DNA of 64,000 bases from [Clostridium] innocuum (GTDB lineage Bacteria > Bacillota_I > Bacilli_A > Erysipelotrichales > Erysipelotrichaceae), in assembly GCA_012317185.1 (NCBI GenBank), contig CP048838.1:2728001-2792000 (forward strand), given 5' to 3'. Shown here piece after piece: positions 1 to 9,980 of this stretch (the stretch's first letter is position 1; each line of letters opens with the position of its first letter). A model generated the notes under the pieces. That model had not been told where the DNA came from and did no database searches. It saw only the letters and a program-made list of their open reading frames with translations. The translations under genes and the position numbers were made by a program.

Positions 1-2426
1 CCGATACGAATACTGTAATCGACGATGGTGTCCCGCACCTTATCCGATATGGTCTGCGGCGGATAGACACTAATGGAATCACCGGAATGAATACCTGCGC
101 GTTCGATATGCTCCATGATTCCCGGAATATACACATGTTCACCATCGCAGATCGCATCAATTTCCAGCTCCTTACCGACAATGTATTTATCGACCAGAAT
201 CGGTGCATCGTGGCTGATTTCCTTAACTGCCGTAGCCATATAAATACGCAGATCATCATCATTGTGCACGATTTCCATTGCACGTCCGCCAAGGACATAG
301 GATGGACGCACCAGCACCGGATACCCGATGCGGTTCGCAATGTTTACGGCTTCCTCTACCTCCACCGCTGTTTCTCCCTTCGGCTGCGGGATATCCAGCG
401 TGTGCAGCATCGCTTCAAATGCATGACGGTCTTCGGCACGGTCAATGTCCTTAAGAGAGGTTCCCAGAATCTTCACACCGCGTTCCACCAGCTTATCTGC
501 CAAATTGATTGCCGTCTGACCGCCAAACTGAACAATCACGCCCAGTGGCTGTTCCAGATCCACAACGTGCATAACATCCTCGATCGTCAGCGGTTCAAAA
601 TACAGCTTGTCGGAAATCGAGAAATCTGTCGATACCGTTTCCGGATTGTTGTTGATAACGATTGCCTCATAGCCGCACTCCCGCAGCGTCATGACACAGT
701 GTACAGTCGCATAGTCGAATTCCACACCCTGTCCGATACGAATCGGTCCGGAGCCGAGAACAATGATTTTCTTACGGTCTGTACGGAAGGATTCCGTTTC
801 CTGTTCATAGGTGGAATAGAAATACGGTGTCGCACTTTCAAATTCCGCTGCACAGGTATCCACCATTTTGTATACCGGTATGATGCCGTTTTTCTTCCGC
901 AGCTCATAGACGGAGCGCTCCTTCATCCCCCACTTGCGGGCGATATAGGAATCCGCAAAGCCATTTTCCTTCAACGTACGGAGTACGGAAAGATCCTGTG
1001 GAAGTGCCATCATTTCTTCTTCCAGAGAAATGATATTCGCAAATTTATGCAGGAAGAACATATCGATTCTCGTAATTTCATGAATACTTGCCAGAGATTC
1101 CCTGCGGCGAATCAGCTCGGCGATGCCAAACATGCGCAGATCGTCCTTTACCGCAATCTTCTCCCACAGCTGCTCTGTGGTACAGGCATTGATTTCCTTA
1201 TGATCGATGTGATCACATTTCATTTCCAGAGATCGTACTGCCTTCAGAAAGCTTTCTTCAAAATTGCGACCGATGGACATGACTTCACCGGTAGCCTTCA
1301 TCTGTGTTCCCAGACGGCGGTCGGCACGCTCAAATTTATCAAACGGGAAGCGTGCCAGCTTTGTCACAATGTAATCCAGTGACGGTTCAAAGCAGGCATA
1401 ACTCGTCCTGGTAATCGGATTGATGATCTCATCCAGCGTCATACCGACCGCAATCTTAGCTGCCAGCTTTGCAATCGGATAGCCGGTTGCCTTGGAGGCA
1501 AGCGCAGAAGAGCGGGATACTCTTGGATTCACCTCAATAATATAGTATTTGAAGCTGTTGGGATCCAATGCCAGCTGTACATTGCAGCCTCCGCATATAT
1601 TCAAAGCACGAATGATTTTCAGACTGGCATTGCGCAGCATCTGATGCTCACGATCGGACAGCGTCTGTACAGGAGCCACAACCATAGAGTCACCGGTATG
1701 GATTCCCACCGGATCGATGTTTTCCATGTTGCAGACCACGATTGCATTATTGTTATTGTCCCGCATAACCTCGTATTCAATTTCCTTAAAGCCTGCGATA
1801 CTTCGTTCAATCAGACACTGATGTACCGGGGACAGCTTTAATCCGTTATCTGCAATGATACGCAGCTCCTCTTCCGTATCCGCAAAGCCTCCGCCGGTTC
1901 CTCCCAGTGTATAGGCCGGGCGAACAACAACCGGATAGCCAATGGAATCCGCAAAGGCAATCGCCTCTTCCACGGTATGTACAATATCACTTTCCGGTAC
2001 CGGTTCATGGATTTCATACATCAGGTTTCGAAACAGCTCGCGGTCCTCCGCCTTGTTAATGGCAGTTAAATCCGTTCCCAGTATCTCCACATCGTATTCC
2101 GCAAGGATACCGGATTCAGCCAGCTCAACAACCAGATTTAATCCGGTCTGTCCTCCCAGACTGCCCAGGACGGCATCCGGGCGTTCCTTATAAATGATAC
2201 GGCTGGCGAATTCCAGCGTCAGCGGTTCAATATAAACACGATCCGCAATCGTTGTATCGGTCATGATGGTTGCCGGATTGGAATTGATCAGGACAACCTC
2301 ATAGCCTTCCTCACGAAGGGACTGGCAGGCCTGACTTCCGGCATAATCAAATTCCGCAGCCTGTCCAATGACAATTGGTCCAGACCCGATCACAAGTATT
2401 TTCTTAATATCCGTACGCTTTGTCAT
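1..2426 (-). CDS. carB: Carbamoyl-phosphate synthase large subunit, copy 1 (3' end outside window)
   Basis: Makes carbamoyl phosphate from bicarbonate, two ATP and ammonia channelled from CarA, for pyrimidines and/or arginine. About 808 of some 1,070 codons lie in the window; the C-terminal quarter is beyond the left edge. Visible are the N-terminal motif GSGPIVIGQAAEFDYAG, the ATP-grasp motifs GGTGGGFA and EVNPRVSRSSALASKATGYP, and the start of the second half with GSGPIRIGQGVEFDYA. The ATG at 2426 follows the carA stop by 2 nt, so the two are translationally coupled. The sequence is very close to the second carB at 6764-9979, often nearly identical at nucleotide level, which points to duplication or gene conversion. 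Which copy serves arginine cannot be read from the sequence. Confidence 0.96.
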   Translation of the reverse strand, partial: MTKRTDIKKILVIGSGPIVIGQAAEFDYAGSQACQSLREEGYEVVLINSNPATIMTDTTIADRVYIEPLTLEFASRIIYKERPDAVLGSLGGQTGLNLVVELAESGILAEYDVEILGTDLTAINKAEDRELFRNLMYEIHEPVPESDIVHTVEEAIAFADSIGYPVVVRPAYTLGGTGGGFADTEEELRIIADNGLKLSPVHQCLIERSIAGFKEIEYEVMRDNNNNAIVVCNMENIDPVGIHTGDSMVVAPVQTLSDREHQMLRNASLKIIRALNICGGCNVQLALDPNSFKYYIIEVNPRVSRSSALASKATGYPIAKLAAKIAVGMTLDEIINPITRTSYACFEPSLDYIVTKLARFPFDKFERADRRLGTQMKATGEVMSIGRNFEESFLKAVRSLEMKCDHIDHKEINACTTEQLWEKIAVKDDLRMFGIAELIRRRESLASIHEITRIDMFFLHKFANIISLEEEMMALPQDLSVLRTLKENGFADSYIARKWGMKERSVYELRKKNGIIPVYKMVDTCAAEFESATPYFYSTYEQETESFRTDRKKIIVLGSGPIRIGQGVEFDYATVHCVMTLRECGYEAIVINNNPETVSTDFSISDKLYFEPLTIEDVMHVVDLEQPLGVIVQFGGQTAINLADKLVERGVKILGTSLKDIDRAEDRHAFEAMLHTLDIPQPKGETAVEVEEAVNIANRIGYPVLVRPSYVLGGRAMEIVHNDDDLRIYMATAVKEISHDAPILVDKYIVGKELEIDAICDGEHVYIPGIMEHIERAGIHSGDSISVYPPQTISDKVRDTIVDYSIRI

Positions 2427-2428
2427 AG

Positions 2429-3517
2429 TTATGCATTCTCCTTTTCCATCAGTTCCATGAATTGATCAAACAGATAATTGGCATCCTCCGGCCCCGGTGC
2501 AGCTTCCGGGTGATACTGTACACTGAATACCGGATAACGTGTATGGCTGACACCCTCCACACTTCGATCATTCAGCGCCTGATGCGTCATGATCAAATCC
2601 GTGTCCGCAAGACTTTCTGTTTCCACTGCATAGCCGTGATTCTGTGAGGTGATTTCCACTTTACCAGTCGTCAGATTCAAGACCGGATGATTGCAGCCGC
2701 GGTGACCGAATTTCAGCTTAACGGTATTAGCGCCGCATGCCAGAGAGATCAGCTGATGTCCCAGACAGATGCCAAAGATGGGGACATGCTTGATCAGCTC
2801 ACGGATGACCTCGATAGCACCTGTCATATCCTTTGGATCCCCCGGACCGTTGCTCAGCATCACTCCATCCGGATGCAGGGCAAGAATCGCCTCTGCTGAG
2901 GTATTGTATGGTACAACGACAAGATCGCAGTTTCTGCGTGACAGCTCTCGGATGATGCCATGCTTTGCGCCAAAATCCATTAAAACAACCTTTTTTCCAC
3001 GGGATGGGATGGGAAACGGCTTCTGTGTGGATACACGTGCAACCTGATCATGCAGGAAATCGGTTTCCTTCAACAGCTTTACCACTGCCTGTACATCCGC
3101 TCCCTCATCCGCCATGATGGCACGCATCGTACCGCTGCTGCGCAGCTTTTTTGTGATTGCGCGGGTATCCACATGACAAATTCCGGGTATCCCTTTTAGC
3201 TTTAAAAATTCATCCAGAGTCAGATTACAGCGAAAATTGCTTGGCTGCTCGCAATATTCCTTTACGACAAAGCCGAACACGGCAGGATCCAGACTCTCAA
3301 AGTCATCCCGGTTGACACCGTAGTTTCCAATCATTGGGTAGGTCATCATGACGATCTGTCCGCAATAGGATAAATCGGACAGCACCTCCTGGTAGCCGCT
3401 CATCCCGGTATTGAATACAAGCTCTCCCACCTGATAATGATGGGATCCGAAGCCGTGTCCTTCATACACACTGCCATCCTCCAGTATCAGTAAACGTTTT
3501 GACATCATATTCATCAT
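2429..3517 (-). CDS. carA: Carbamoyl-phosphate synthase small subunit, catalytically intact copy
   Basis: Glutamine amidotransferase subunit that hydrolyses glutamine and passes ammonia to CarB. The start at 3517 is chosen because GGAGG lies 5 nt upstream; a longer frame to 3550 has no such site. The protein is 362 aa, the normal length. The N-terminal CPSase domain is followed by a class I glutaminase with the nucleophile in GICLGHQ (Cys251) and the His-Glu pair in YHPEA (His336), so the catalytic triad is complete. It is followed 2 nt later by carB. It lies downstream of the hairpin that ends the pyr operon, so it probably has its own promoter, though none is clear. Compare the degenerate paralogue at 9981-11060. 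Confidence 0.96.
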   Translation of the reverse strand: MMNMMSKRLLILEDGSVYEGHGFGSHHYQVGELVFNTGMSGYQEVLSDLSYCGQIVMMTYPMIGNYGVNRDDFESLDPAVFGFVVKEYCEQPSNFRCNLTLDEFLKLKGIPGICHVDTRAITKKLRSSGTMRAIMADEGADVQAVVKLLKETDFLHDQVARVSTQKPFPIPSRGKKVVLMDFGAKHGIIRELSRRNCDLVVVPYNTSAEAILALHPDGVMLSNGPGDPKDMTGAIEVIRELIKHVPIFGICLGHQLISLACGANTVKLKFGHRGCNHPVLNLTTGKVEITSQNHGYAVETESLADTDLIMTHQALNDRSVEGVSHTRYPVFSVQYHPEAAPGPEDANYLFDQFMELMEKENA

Positions 3518-3718
3518 ATTTGCCTCCATTCTTTCGCTACGCACGAGCATAAATTCTTATAAATTTGATATATGTTCCATCATTTCGTACATTCCGTTTG
3601 AGCTTTTACACGGTTTTTCTATGACACAGCATGCAGCAGCACTTTGCTGTTTCGTGTCACAGGAGTGTTCATGTTTTGAACTCCCTGTAAGTCCTTACAC
3701 TCTGTATTCCCACCAAAA
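3518..3718 (-). other. carA leader region with two possible hairpins, no clear promoter
   Basis: The roughly 200 nt between the pyrE-side hairpin and carA contain no gene. Read on the minus strand there are two inverted repeats: GGAGTTC...GAAC-CTCC near 3660-3685, and TGACAC...GTGTCA near 3622-3660 with an inner CAGCA/TGCTG. I see no PyrR loop, T-box or good sigma-A promoter. A TATAAG near 3560 has no matching -35. The hairpins may be regulatory, but that is a guess. Confidence 0.35.
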
Positions 3719-3748
3719 GGGCATAGAATACGATTGTATTCTATGCCC
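3719..3748 (-). terminator. Hairpin ending the pyr operon
   Basis: GGGCATAGAATAC and GTATTCTATGCCC form a 13-bp stem with a 4-nt loop, 20 nt after the pyrE stop. On the minus strand it is followed by only TTTT and then GGTGGG, so termination may be partial and allow read-through into carA-carB. Confidence 0.7.
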
Positions 3749-3767
3749 CAATGCACTGTTCTTTCTT

Positions 3768-4406
3768 CTATTTTTCCATCCAGGATTCATCCTTTGGATC
3801 CTGTTTCCAAGCCTTTAATTTCTCAAGGTCACCATCCTTGATATAGTCATTTTCCAATGCCACATCAATCAGAACATCGTAATTGCTCAATGTCTTAAAT
3901 TCACAGGAAATGCTGTTAAACAGCTCTGTGGATGCCGGTAACAGATAGGTAAAGATCGCCACAACGCCCAGTACCTCGGCACCTGCCTCACGCAGGGATT
4001 CTATGACATCCTTGACAGAGCCGCCGGTGGAAATCAGATCCTCTACAACAACAACCTTGGCACCCTGTTTGATGTTTCCCTCAATTTTATTTCCTTTTCC
4101 ATGACTCTTGTTGGAGCTGCGTACATAACCAAACGGCTTCTCCAGCTTGTCAGCTATCATTGCTCCCCATGGGATTCCGGCAGTTGCCGTACCGACGATA
4201 ACCTCTGCCTCTGCATATTCCTTCTGAATCAGTTCTACAAAGCCCTGCACAACGACACTGCGTTTTTCCGGAAAAGACAGCACCAGACGGTTGTCACAGT
4301 AAATTGGTGATTTGATTCCGCTTGCCCATGTAAATGGATCGTTGGGCTGCAGAGATACTGCCTGGATATCCAGCAGATTCTTTGCGACAGTTTTTTCAAT
4401 CTTCAT
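3768..4406 (-). CDS. pyrE: Orotate phosphoribosyltransferase
   Basis: Joins orotate to PRPP to give orotidine 5'-monophosphate, the fifth step of UMP synthesis. The 212-aa protein shows the PRPP-binding loop VVVVEDLISTGGSV and the N-terminal orotate-site region WASGIKSPIYCDNR. Its ATG directly abuts the pyrF stop, so it is the last gene of the pyr operon, followed by the hairpin at 3719-3748. Length and motifs are normal for the family. Confidence 0.97.
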   Translation of the reverse strand: MKIEKTVAKNLLDIQAVSLQPNDPFTWASGIKSPIYCDNRLVLSFPEKRSVVVQGFVELIQKEYAEAEVIVGTATAGIPWGAMIADKLEKPFGYVRSSNKSHGKGNKIEGNIKQGAKVVVVEDLISTGGSVKDVIESLREAGAEVLGVVAIFTYLLPASTELFNSISCEFKTLSNYDVLIDVALENDYIKDGDLEKLKAWKQDPKDESWMEK

Positions 4407-5108
4407 TTATTTTCCCTCCATCGTTTTTTCAATTTCATGATAGGTAGCTACCGGATTGGCACTTTTTGTAATACTTCTACCCACGACGATATAGTCACAG
4501 CCCTGTTCTTTGGCAAATACCGGCGTTGCCACACGCTTTTGATCATCCTTGGAATCATCCGCAAGACGAATCCCCGGTGTAACTGTCAGAAAGTCAGACC
4601 CGCAAGCCTCATGAATTGCCTTTGCTTCATGAACAGAGCACACGACACCGTCCAGTCCGCTTTCCTTTGCCAGCTTCGCATAGGAGATGACAACATCCTT
4701 TACATCTCCGGGAATCAGCAGCTCTTCATTCATCGCTTCCTGTGATGTACTTGTCAATTGAGTTACAGCGATACAAAGCGGGCGTTTGCCATTGACAGCT
4801 CCCTCTTTTAAGCCTTCGATAGCAGCCTTCATCATGGCACTTCCACCTGCCGCATGCAGATTAACAACATCCACATCCAGCTTTGCCAAATTCTTCATCG
4901 CCTGTTTAACCGTATTTGGAATATCGTGCAGCTTCAAATCCAGAAAAATCTGGTGTCCCATCGCCTTCACTTCTCGAACAATTTCAAATCCAAAAGAATA
5001 CGTAAGCTCCATACCGATTTTTACATAAATCGGTTCCTTAAACTTTAATAAAAATTCATATACTTCCTTACGTGTGGAGAAATCCAACGCAACCATTGTT
5101 TTACTCAT
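4407..5108 (-). CDS. pyrF: Orotidine 5'-phosphate decarboxylase
   Basis: Decarboxylates OMP to UMP, the last step of the pathway. The 233-aa TIM barrel carries the catalytic Asp-Lys-x-Asp type motif in DLKLHDIPNTV and a phosphate-binding end IVVGRSIT. The ATG at 5108 is preferred: GGAAGGAG lies 9 nt upstream, and it overlaps the pyrD stop as TGATG. A TTG one codon upstream is in frame but badly placed. It sits between pyrD and pyrE in the operon. Confidence 0.97.
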   Translation of the reverse strand: MSKTMVALDFSTRKEVYEFLLKFKEPIYVKIGMELTYSFGFEIVREVKAMGHQIFLDLKLHDIPNTVKQAMKNLAKLDVDVVNLHAAGGSAMMKAAIEGLKEGAVNGKRPLCIAVTQLTSTSQEAMNEELLIPGDVKDVVISYAKLAKESGLDGVVCSVHEAKAIHEACGSDFLTVTPGIRLADDSKDDQKRVATPVFAKEQGCDYIVVGRSITKSANPVATYHEIEKTMEGK

Positions 5109-6016
5109 CAACGAAAACTCCTTCCAACAGCATCAGTCAAGCTGTTATTCCCATATTTCTTCAGGACCTTTGGCAAATCCTCTAGTATTTTAACACAGCA
5201 CAGCGGATCGATAAAGTTCTGCATTCCCACTTCTACCGCACTTGCTCCGGCATACAGAAATTCCAGTACATCCTCTGCTCTGGTGATACCGCCGACACCG
5301 ATAATCGGTATATTGACGGCAGATGCCACCTGATACACCATACGAATCGCCACCGGCTTGATCGCAGGACCACTCAGTCCTCCGGTCACATTGGCAAGCA
5401 ATGGTTTTCCCGTACGCAGATCCATACGCATGCCCATCAAGGTGTTGATGAGCACCAGACCATCTGCACCTGCCTCTTCCACGGCTTTGGCAATTTCCAC
5501 AATATTTGTTACATTCGGTGACAGCTTCACATAGACCGGCTTTTGTGCCGCTTCCTTTGCCATGCGGGTAACCTTAGCCGCAAGAGCAGGATCGGTTCCC
5601 AGACCGATTCCCCCATGCTTTACATTCGGACAGCTGATATTCAGCTCATATGCCTTGACAACATCGCTTTGATTCAGCTTCGTGATGACCTCGACATAGT
5701 CCTCTTCACTGGCACCTGCCACATTGGCAATAATCTCCGTATCAAACTGCGCAAGCCATGGCAGCTCCCGTTCCATAATCACATCCACTCCCGGGTTCTG
5801 AAGACCAATGGCATTCAGCATGCCTGACGGTGTTTCCGCAACACGCGGTGTCGGATTTCCGAATCGGCTGTGCGGTGTCGCACTCTTGATCGCAATGCCT
5901 CCAAGAAGACTCAGATCATACAGCTCGGCAAATTCGCGGCCAAAGCCGAAGCAGCCGCTGGCCGGAATAATGGGGTTCTTCAGATGAAGTCCCGGCAGTT
6001 CTACATGCAGATCCAT
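5108..6016 (-). CDS. pyrD: Dihydroorotate dehydrogenase class 1B, catalytic subunit
   Basis: Oxidises dihydroorotate to orotate using FMN; as a class 1B enzyme it passes electrons through PyrK to NAD+. The 302-aa TIM barrel has the FMN-side motif NPIIPASGCFGFG, the class 1 catalytic cysteine in NISCPNVKHGG, and the phosphate-binding ends GVGGI and GASAVEVG. The ATG overlaps the pyrK stop (TGATG). The adjacent pyrK confirms class 1B rather than the fumarate-dependent 1A enzyme. Confidence 0.97.
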   Translation of the reverse strand: MDLHVELPGLHLKNPIIPASGCFGFGREFAELYDLSLLGGIAIKSATPHSRFGNPTPRVAETPSGMLNAIGLQNPGVDVIMERELPWLAQFDTEIIANVAGASEEDYVEVITKLNQSDVVKAYELNISCPNVKHGGIGLGTDPALAAKVTRMAKEAAQKPVYVKLSPNVTNIVEIAKAVEEAGADGLVLINTLMGMRMDLRTGKPLLANVTGGLSGPAIKPVAIRMVYQVASAVNIPIIGVGGITRAEDVLEFLYAGASAVEVGMQNFIDPLCCVKILEDLPKVLKKYGNNSLTDAVGRSFR

Positions 6017-6762
6017 CAGTATTCCACCTTTCCGATCGGGAAAACAGGACCTTCCTTACAAATGCGGTGGTACATGTTTTCTTCCTTCTTATCCTTTGCC
6101 ACACACGCCATACAGGCTCCGATACCGCATGCCATACGGCTTTCAAAGGACATATAGCCGCGGGTGTAGCGCTCCTCCACTGCTTTCAGCATCGGTCTTG
6201 GACCGCAGCTGCAGGTAAACTCTGTTGTGATGCCATGCTCTTTAATCGCATCCATCACCGTTCCCTTTGTCCCATAGCTGCCATCCATTGTCGCTACCGC
6301 AACATGGCACCCAAGACGCTGAAACTCATTTTCATAAAATACGCTTTCTTTATCGTTGAAGCCAAGGACCACATACACACGTGCATCCCTGCTGCGATAC
6401 TGCTTTGCCAGCTCATACAGCGGCGGCACACCCACACCGCCACCGATCAGCAGCACCTCATGCTCTTCTTCATGAATCGGATAGCTACTGCCAAGGGGAC
6501 CAAACACATCGATAATCCCCTGTGTGCGCAGCGTAGCCAGCTTCGCAGTGCCATCCCCTACCACCTTGTAGATGATGACAAAGCGTGTTTTATCTTCAAC
6601 GGAGCAGATACTGATGGGGCGGCGCAGCATAAACCCCTCCACCGCTACATTTACAAACTGTCCCGACTTCATATCCTTTGCGATGGATGCCTGTATTTCC
6701 ATACGGTAGGTATCCTTCGCTATCCTCTTATTACTTAAAATCAGTCCTTTTTCTTCCTGCAT
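6016..6762 (-). CDS. pyrK: Dihydroorotate dehydrogenase electron-transfer subunit
   Basis: FAD and [2Fe-2S] protein that couples PyrD to NAD+. It is 248 aa with the start at 6762, because GGAGG sits 6 nt upstream and the ATG follows the carB stop by 1 nt; a further in-frame ATG at 6780 overlaps this ribosome site. Visible are the flavin motif RRPISI, the NAD-side motif LIGGGVGVPPLYEL, and the C-terminal cysteine cluster CGIGACMAC...C that holds the iron-sulphur cluster. It lies between carB and pyrD. Confidence 0.96.
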   Translation of the reverse strand: MQEEKGLILSNKRIAKDTYRMEIQASIAKDMKSGQFVNVAVEGFMLRRPISICSVEDKTRFVIIYKVVGDGTAKLATLRTQGIIDVFGPLGSSYPIHEEEHEVLLIGGGVGVPPLYELAKQYRSRDARVYVVLGFNDKESVFYENEFQRLGCHVAVATMDGSYGTKGTVMDAIKEHGITTEFTCSCGPRPMLKAVEERYTRGYMSFESRMACGIGACMACVAKDKKEENMYHRICKEGPVFPIGKVEY

Positions 6763-6763
6763 C

Positions 6764-9700
6764 TTATCCCTCCAGTTCATTCATGGAAATGGTGGTAAAC
6801 GTCTGGGATTCCAGCACACGCAGAATCGCATTGGCGGTATCCAACGATGTGAAGCAGCTGATATTATTCTCAGCGGCAGCACGGCGGATTTCAAAGCCGT
6901 CCCGGTTTACCTCACTGGAGATACTCATCGTATTGACCACATAGTTGACGCGTCCCTTACGGATGACATCAATCACATTGTTGTCTGTTTCTTCCTTTAC
7001 CTTGTCTACGGTTTTTACATAGATACCGTTGGAGGAAAGATACTGTGCCGTTCCCTTTGTCGCATAAATGCCATAACCGATGGCCGAGAAGCGCTTCGCT
7101 ATCTTCAGCCCCTCCTGCTTGTCATCATCCGCAACCGTAATCAGAACATTTCCATGCAGCGGAATCTTTACTCCACTTGCCAGCAGCGCCTTGTATAATG
7201 CCTTTTCCAGCGTTACATCGCCGCCCAGTGCTTCCCCGGTAGATTTCATTTCCGGTCCCAGTGTCGTATCTACACTTCGCAGCTTCGCAAAGGAGAATAC
7301 CGGTGCCTTGACAAAGACACGCTCCCCTTCCGGATGCACGCCTTCCTCGTAGCCCTGATCCTTTAAAGAATCTCCCAGAACACAGCGTGTTGACACATAG
7401 GACATCCCAACATTCGTAACCTTGCTCAGGAATGGTACGGTACGGGAGCTTCTAGGATTAACCTCCAGAACATACACTCTTTCTTCCCCGCTTTTCTTAT
7501 CGGTTTCCACGATGAACTGTATATTATACAGACCGATGAAATGGAATCCCTTACCGATGCGTGTCGCATAATCGATAATGGTATCCTTTACCTTCTGACT
7601 TGCCGTCGGAGCCGGATAGACACTGATGGAGTCACCGGAATGCACACCGGCACGCTCGATATGCTCCATGATTCCCGGAATGTACACATGCTCTCCATCA
7701 CAGATTGCATCCACTTCCATTTCCTTACCGATGATATATTTATCGACCAGAATCGGTGCATCATGGCTGATTTCCTTCACTGCCGTTGCCATATAGACAC
7801 GCAAATCGTCATCGTTGTGCACAATTTCCATCGCACGTCCGCCCAATACATAGGATGGGCGCACCAGTACCGGATATCCGATACGATTCGCAATCTTCAC
7901 TGCTTCCTCAACCTCGACGGCAGTTTCTCCTTGCGGCTGCGGAATATCCAGCTGGTGCAGCATTTCTTCAAACTCGTGACGATCCTCTGCACGGTCGATA
8001 TCCTCCAGAGAGGTTCCCAGAATTTTCACACCGCGCGCAACCAGCTTATCTGCCAGATTGATTGCCGTCTGCCCGCCGAACTGCACGACAACACCAAGGG
8101 GCTGTTCCAGATCGATGACATGCATAACATCTTCAATCGTCAGCGGTTCGAAATACAGCTTATCGGAAATGGAATAGTCGGTTGATACGGTTTCCGGATT
8201 ATTGTTGATAACAATCGCTTCATAGCCGCGTTCACGAATCGTCTTTACACAGTGTACGGTCGCATAGTCAAACTCCACACCCTGACCGATACGAATCGGA
8301 CCGGAGCCGAGTACGATGATTTTGCGGTTGTCACTGCATACGGATTCGTTTTCATGCTCATAGGTGGAATACAGATACGGTGTATGCGATACATACTCCC
8401 CTGCACACGTATCCACATTTTTATAGACCGGCATAATGCCGTTTTGTTTTCTTGTATCGTAGAGAGCAGCTTCCTCTACATTCCAGCTTCTTGCAATCCA
8501 GGAATCCGCAAAGCCCATTTTCTTGGAAGCCTGCAGAACGTTTAGATCCATCGGATGCTGCCGGATAACGGTTTCCTGTGCAACGATGTTTTTAAAGCGG
8601 TTCAGGAAGTAGCGATCCATCTTCGTTACTGCAAAGATATCCTCGATATCCGCACCCTTTCGAAGCAATGCGGTTATGACATAGATGCGCTCATCATCAC
8701 ACTGTGCCAGCTTCTTCCATAAGGCATCCTCATTCATCGCGTTGATATCCTTTTGTTCCAGGTGATCCGTCTTCATTTCCAGAGAGCGGATAGCCTTTAA
8801 AATCGCTTCATCGAAGGTACGTCCTATGGACATAACCTCACCGGTTGCCTTCATCTGTGTGCCCAGCGTACGATCTGCCTTCGGGAATTTATCAAAGGCA
8901 AAACGCGGGAATTTTGTGACAACATAATCGATGCAAGGCTCCACACAGGCATAGCTGGTCGTTGTGACCGGATTGATAATTTCATCCAGTGTCAGACCGA
9001 CAGCCACCTTCGCCGCAAGCTTGGCAATCGGATATCCGGTCGCCTTGGAGGCAAGGGCAGAGGAGCGTGACACACGCGGATTGACCTCAATGACATAGTA
9101 GTTGAAGCTGTTTGGATCCAGTGCGAGCTGCACATTGCAGCCACCGCAGATTTTTAATGCACGAATGATTTTCAATGCAGATGCACGCATAATGCCGCAT
9201 TCTCTATCCGTCAGCGTCTGAGTTGGCGCAACAACGATGGAATCACCGGTGTGAATACCGACCGGGTCAACATTTTCCATATTGCAGACAACGATAGCAT
9301 TGTCCGCATTGTCACGCATAACCTCGTATTCAATTTCCTTATAACCGGCGATGCTCTGTTCGATCAGGCACTGGTGAACCGGAGAGATTTTTAAACCGTT
9401 ATCGCAGATTACCCGCAGTTCTTCCTCACTGTGAGCGAAGCCGCCTCCGGTACCACCCAACGTAAACGCAGGACGTACCACAACCGGATAGCCGTTTTCA
9501 CATGCGAAAGCCACCGCTTCCTCAATCGTATGTACGATTACACTTTCCGGTACCGGTTCCCCGATTTCATACATCAGCTCTCGGAATTTATCGCGGTCCT
9601 CTGCTTTTTCAATGGCATCCAGTGCTGTTCCCAGAATTTCCACGTGATATTCATCCAGAATACCGCTTTCTGCCAGCTCAACAACAAGATTTAAGCCGGT

Positions 9701-9979
9701 CTGTCCTCCCAGGCTGCCCAAAATAGCATCCGGACGCTCCTTATAGATGACACGGCTCGCAAATTCCAGCGTCAGCGGCTCAATATATACACGGTCCGCA
9801 ATAACAGTATCCGTCATAATCGTTGCCGGATTGGAGTTGATCAGAATAACCTCATAGCCTTCCTCGCGCAAAGACGTGCAGGCCTGACAGCCGGCATAGT
9901 CAAACTCCGCTGCCTGTCCAATGACGATCGGACCGGAGCCAATCACCATGATTTTCTTTATATCGTTTCTTTTCGGCAT
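6764..9979 (-). CDS. carB: Carbamoyl-phosphate synthase large subunit, copy 2 (pyr operon)
   Basis: A full-length, 1,071-aa synthetase with two ATP-grasp halves (GSGPIVIGQ near residue 15 and GSGPIRIGQGVEFDYA near 560) and a C-terminal MGS-like allosteric domain beginning around GNVLITVADDD. The ATG at 9979 is chosen because the AAGGAG site at about 9995 would abut the upstream GTG at 9991. It starts 2 nt past the carA stop. All synthetase motifs look intact, in contrast to its glutaminase partner. It is closely similar to the copy at 1-2426. Sitting inside the PyrR-controlled operon, it should serve pyrimidine synthesis. Confidence 0.97.
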   Translation of the reverse strand: MPKRNDIKKIMVIGSGPIVIGQAAEFDYAGCQACTSLREEGYEVILINSNPATIMTDTVIADRVYIEPLTLEFASRVIYKERPDAILGSLGGQTGLNLVVELAESGILDEYHVEILGTALDAIEKAEDRDKFRELMYEIGEPVPESVIVHTIEEAVAFACENGYPVVVRPAFTLGGTGGGFAHSEEELRVICDNGLKISPVHQCLIEQSIAGYKEIEYEVMRDNADNAIVVCNMENVDPVGIHTGDSIVVAPTQTLTDRECGIMRASALKIIRALKICGGCNVQLALDPNSFNYYVIEVNPRVSRSSALASKATGYPIAKLAAKVAVGLTLDEIINPVTTTSYACVEPCIDYVVTKFPRFAFDKFPKADRTLGTQMKATGEVMSIGRTFDEAILKAIRSLEMKTDHLEQKDINAMNEDALWKKLAQCDDERIYVITALLRKGADIEDIFAVTKMDRYFLNRFKNIVAQETVIRQHPMDLNVLQASKKMGFADSWIARSWNVEEAALYDTRKQNGIMPVYKNVDTCAGEYVSHTPYLYSTYEHENESVCSDNRKIIVLGSGPIRIGQGVEFDYATVHCVKTIRERGYEAIVINNNPETVSTDYSISDKLYFEPLTIEDVMHVIDLEQPLGVVVQFGGQTAINLADKLVARGVKILGTSLEDIDRAEDRHEFEEMLHQLDIPQPQGETAVEVEEAVKIANRIGYPVLVRPSYVLGGRAMEIVHNDDDLRVYMATAVKEISHDAPILVDKYIIGKEMEVDAICDGEHVYIPGIMEHIERAGVHSGDSISVYPAPTASQKVKDTIIDYATRIGKGFHFIGLYNIQFIVETDKKSGEERVYVLEVNPRSSRTVPFLSKVTNVGMSYVSTRCVLGDSLKDQGYEEGVHPEGERVFVKAPVFSFAKLRSVDTTLGPEMKSTGEALGGDVTLEKALYKALLASGVKIPLHGNVLITVADDDKQEGLKIAKRFSAIGYGIYATKGTAQYLSSNGIYVKTVDKVKEETDNNVIDVIRKGRVNYVVNTMSISSEVNRDGFEIRRAAAENNISCFTSLDTANAILRVLESQTFTTISMNELEG

Positions 9980-9980
9980 T

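Noticed and set aside
87..1382. Long plus-strand frame of 431 codons opposite carB copy 1
   Set aside because: It lies wholly antisense to carB, has no ribosome site, and its apparent homology to a similar frame at 7541-8185 is explained by the two carB copies.
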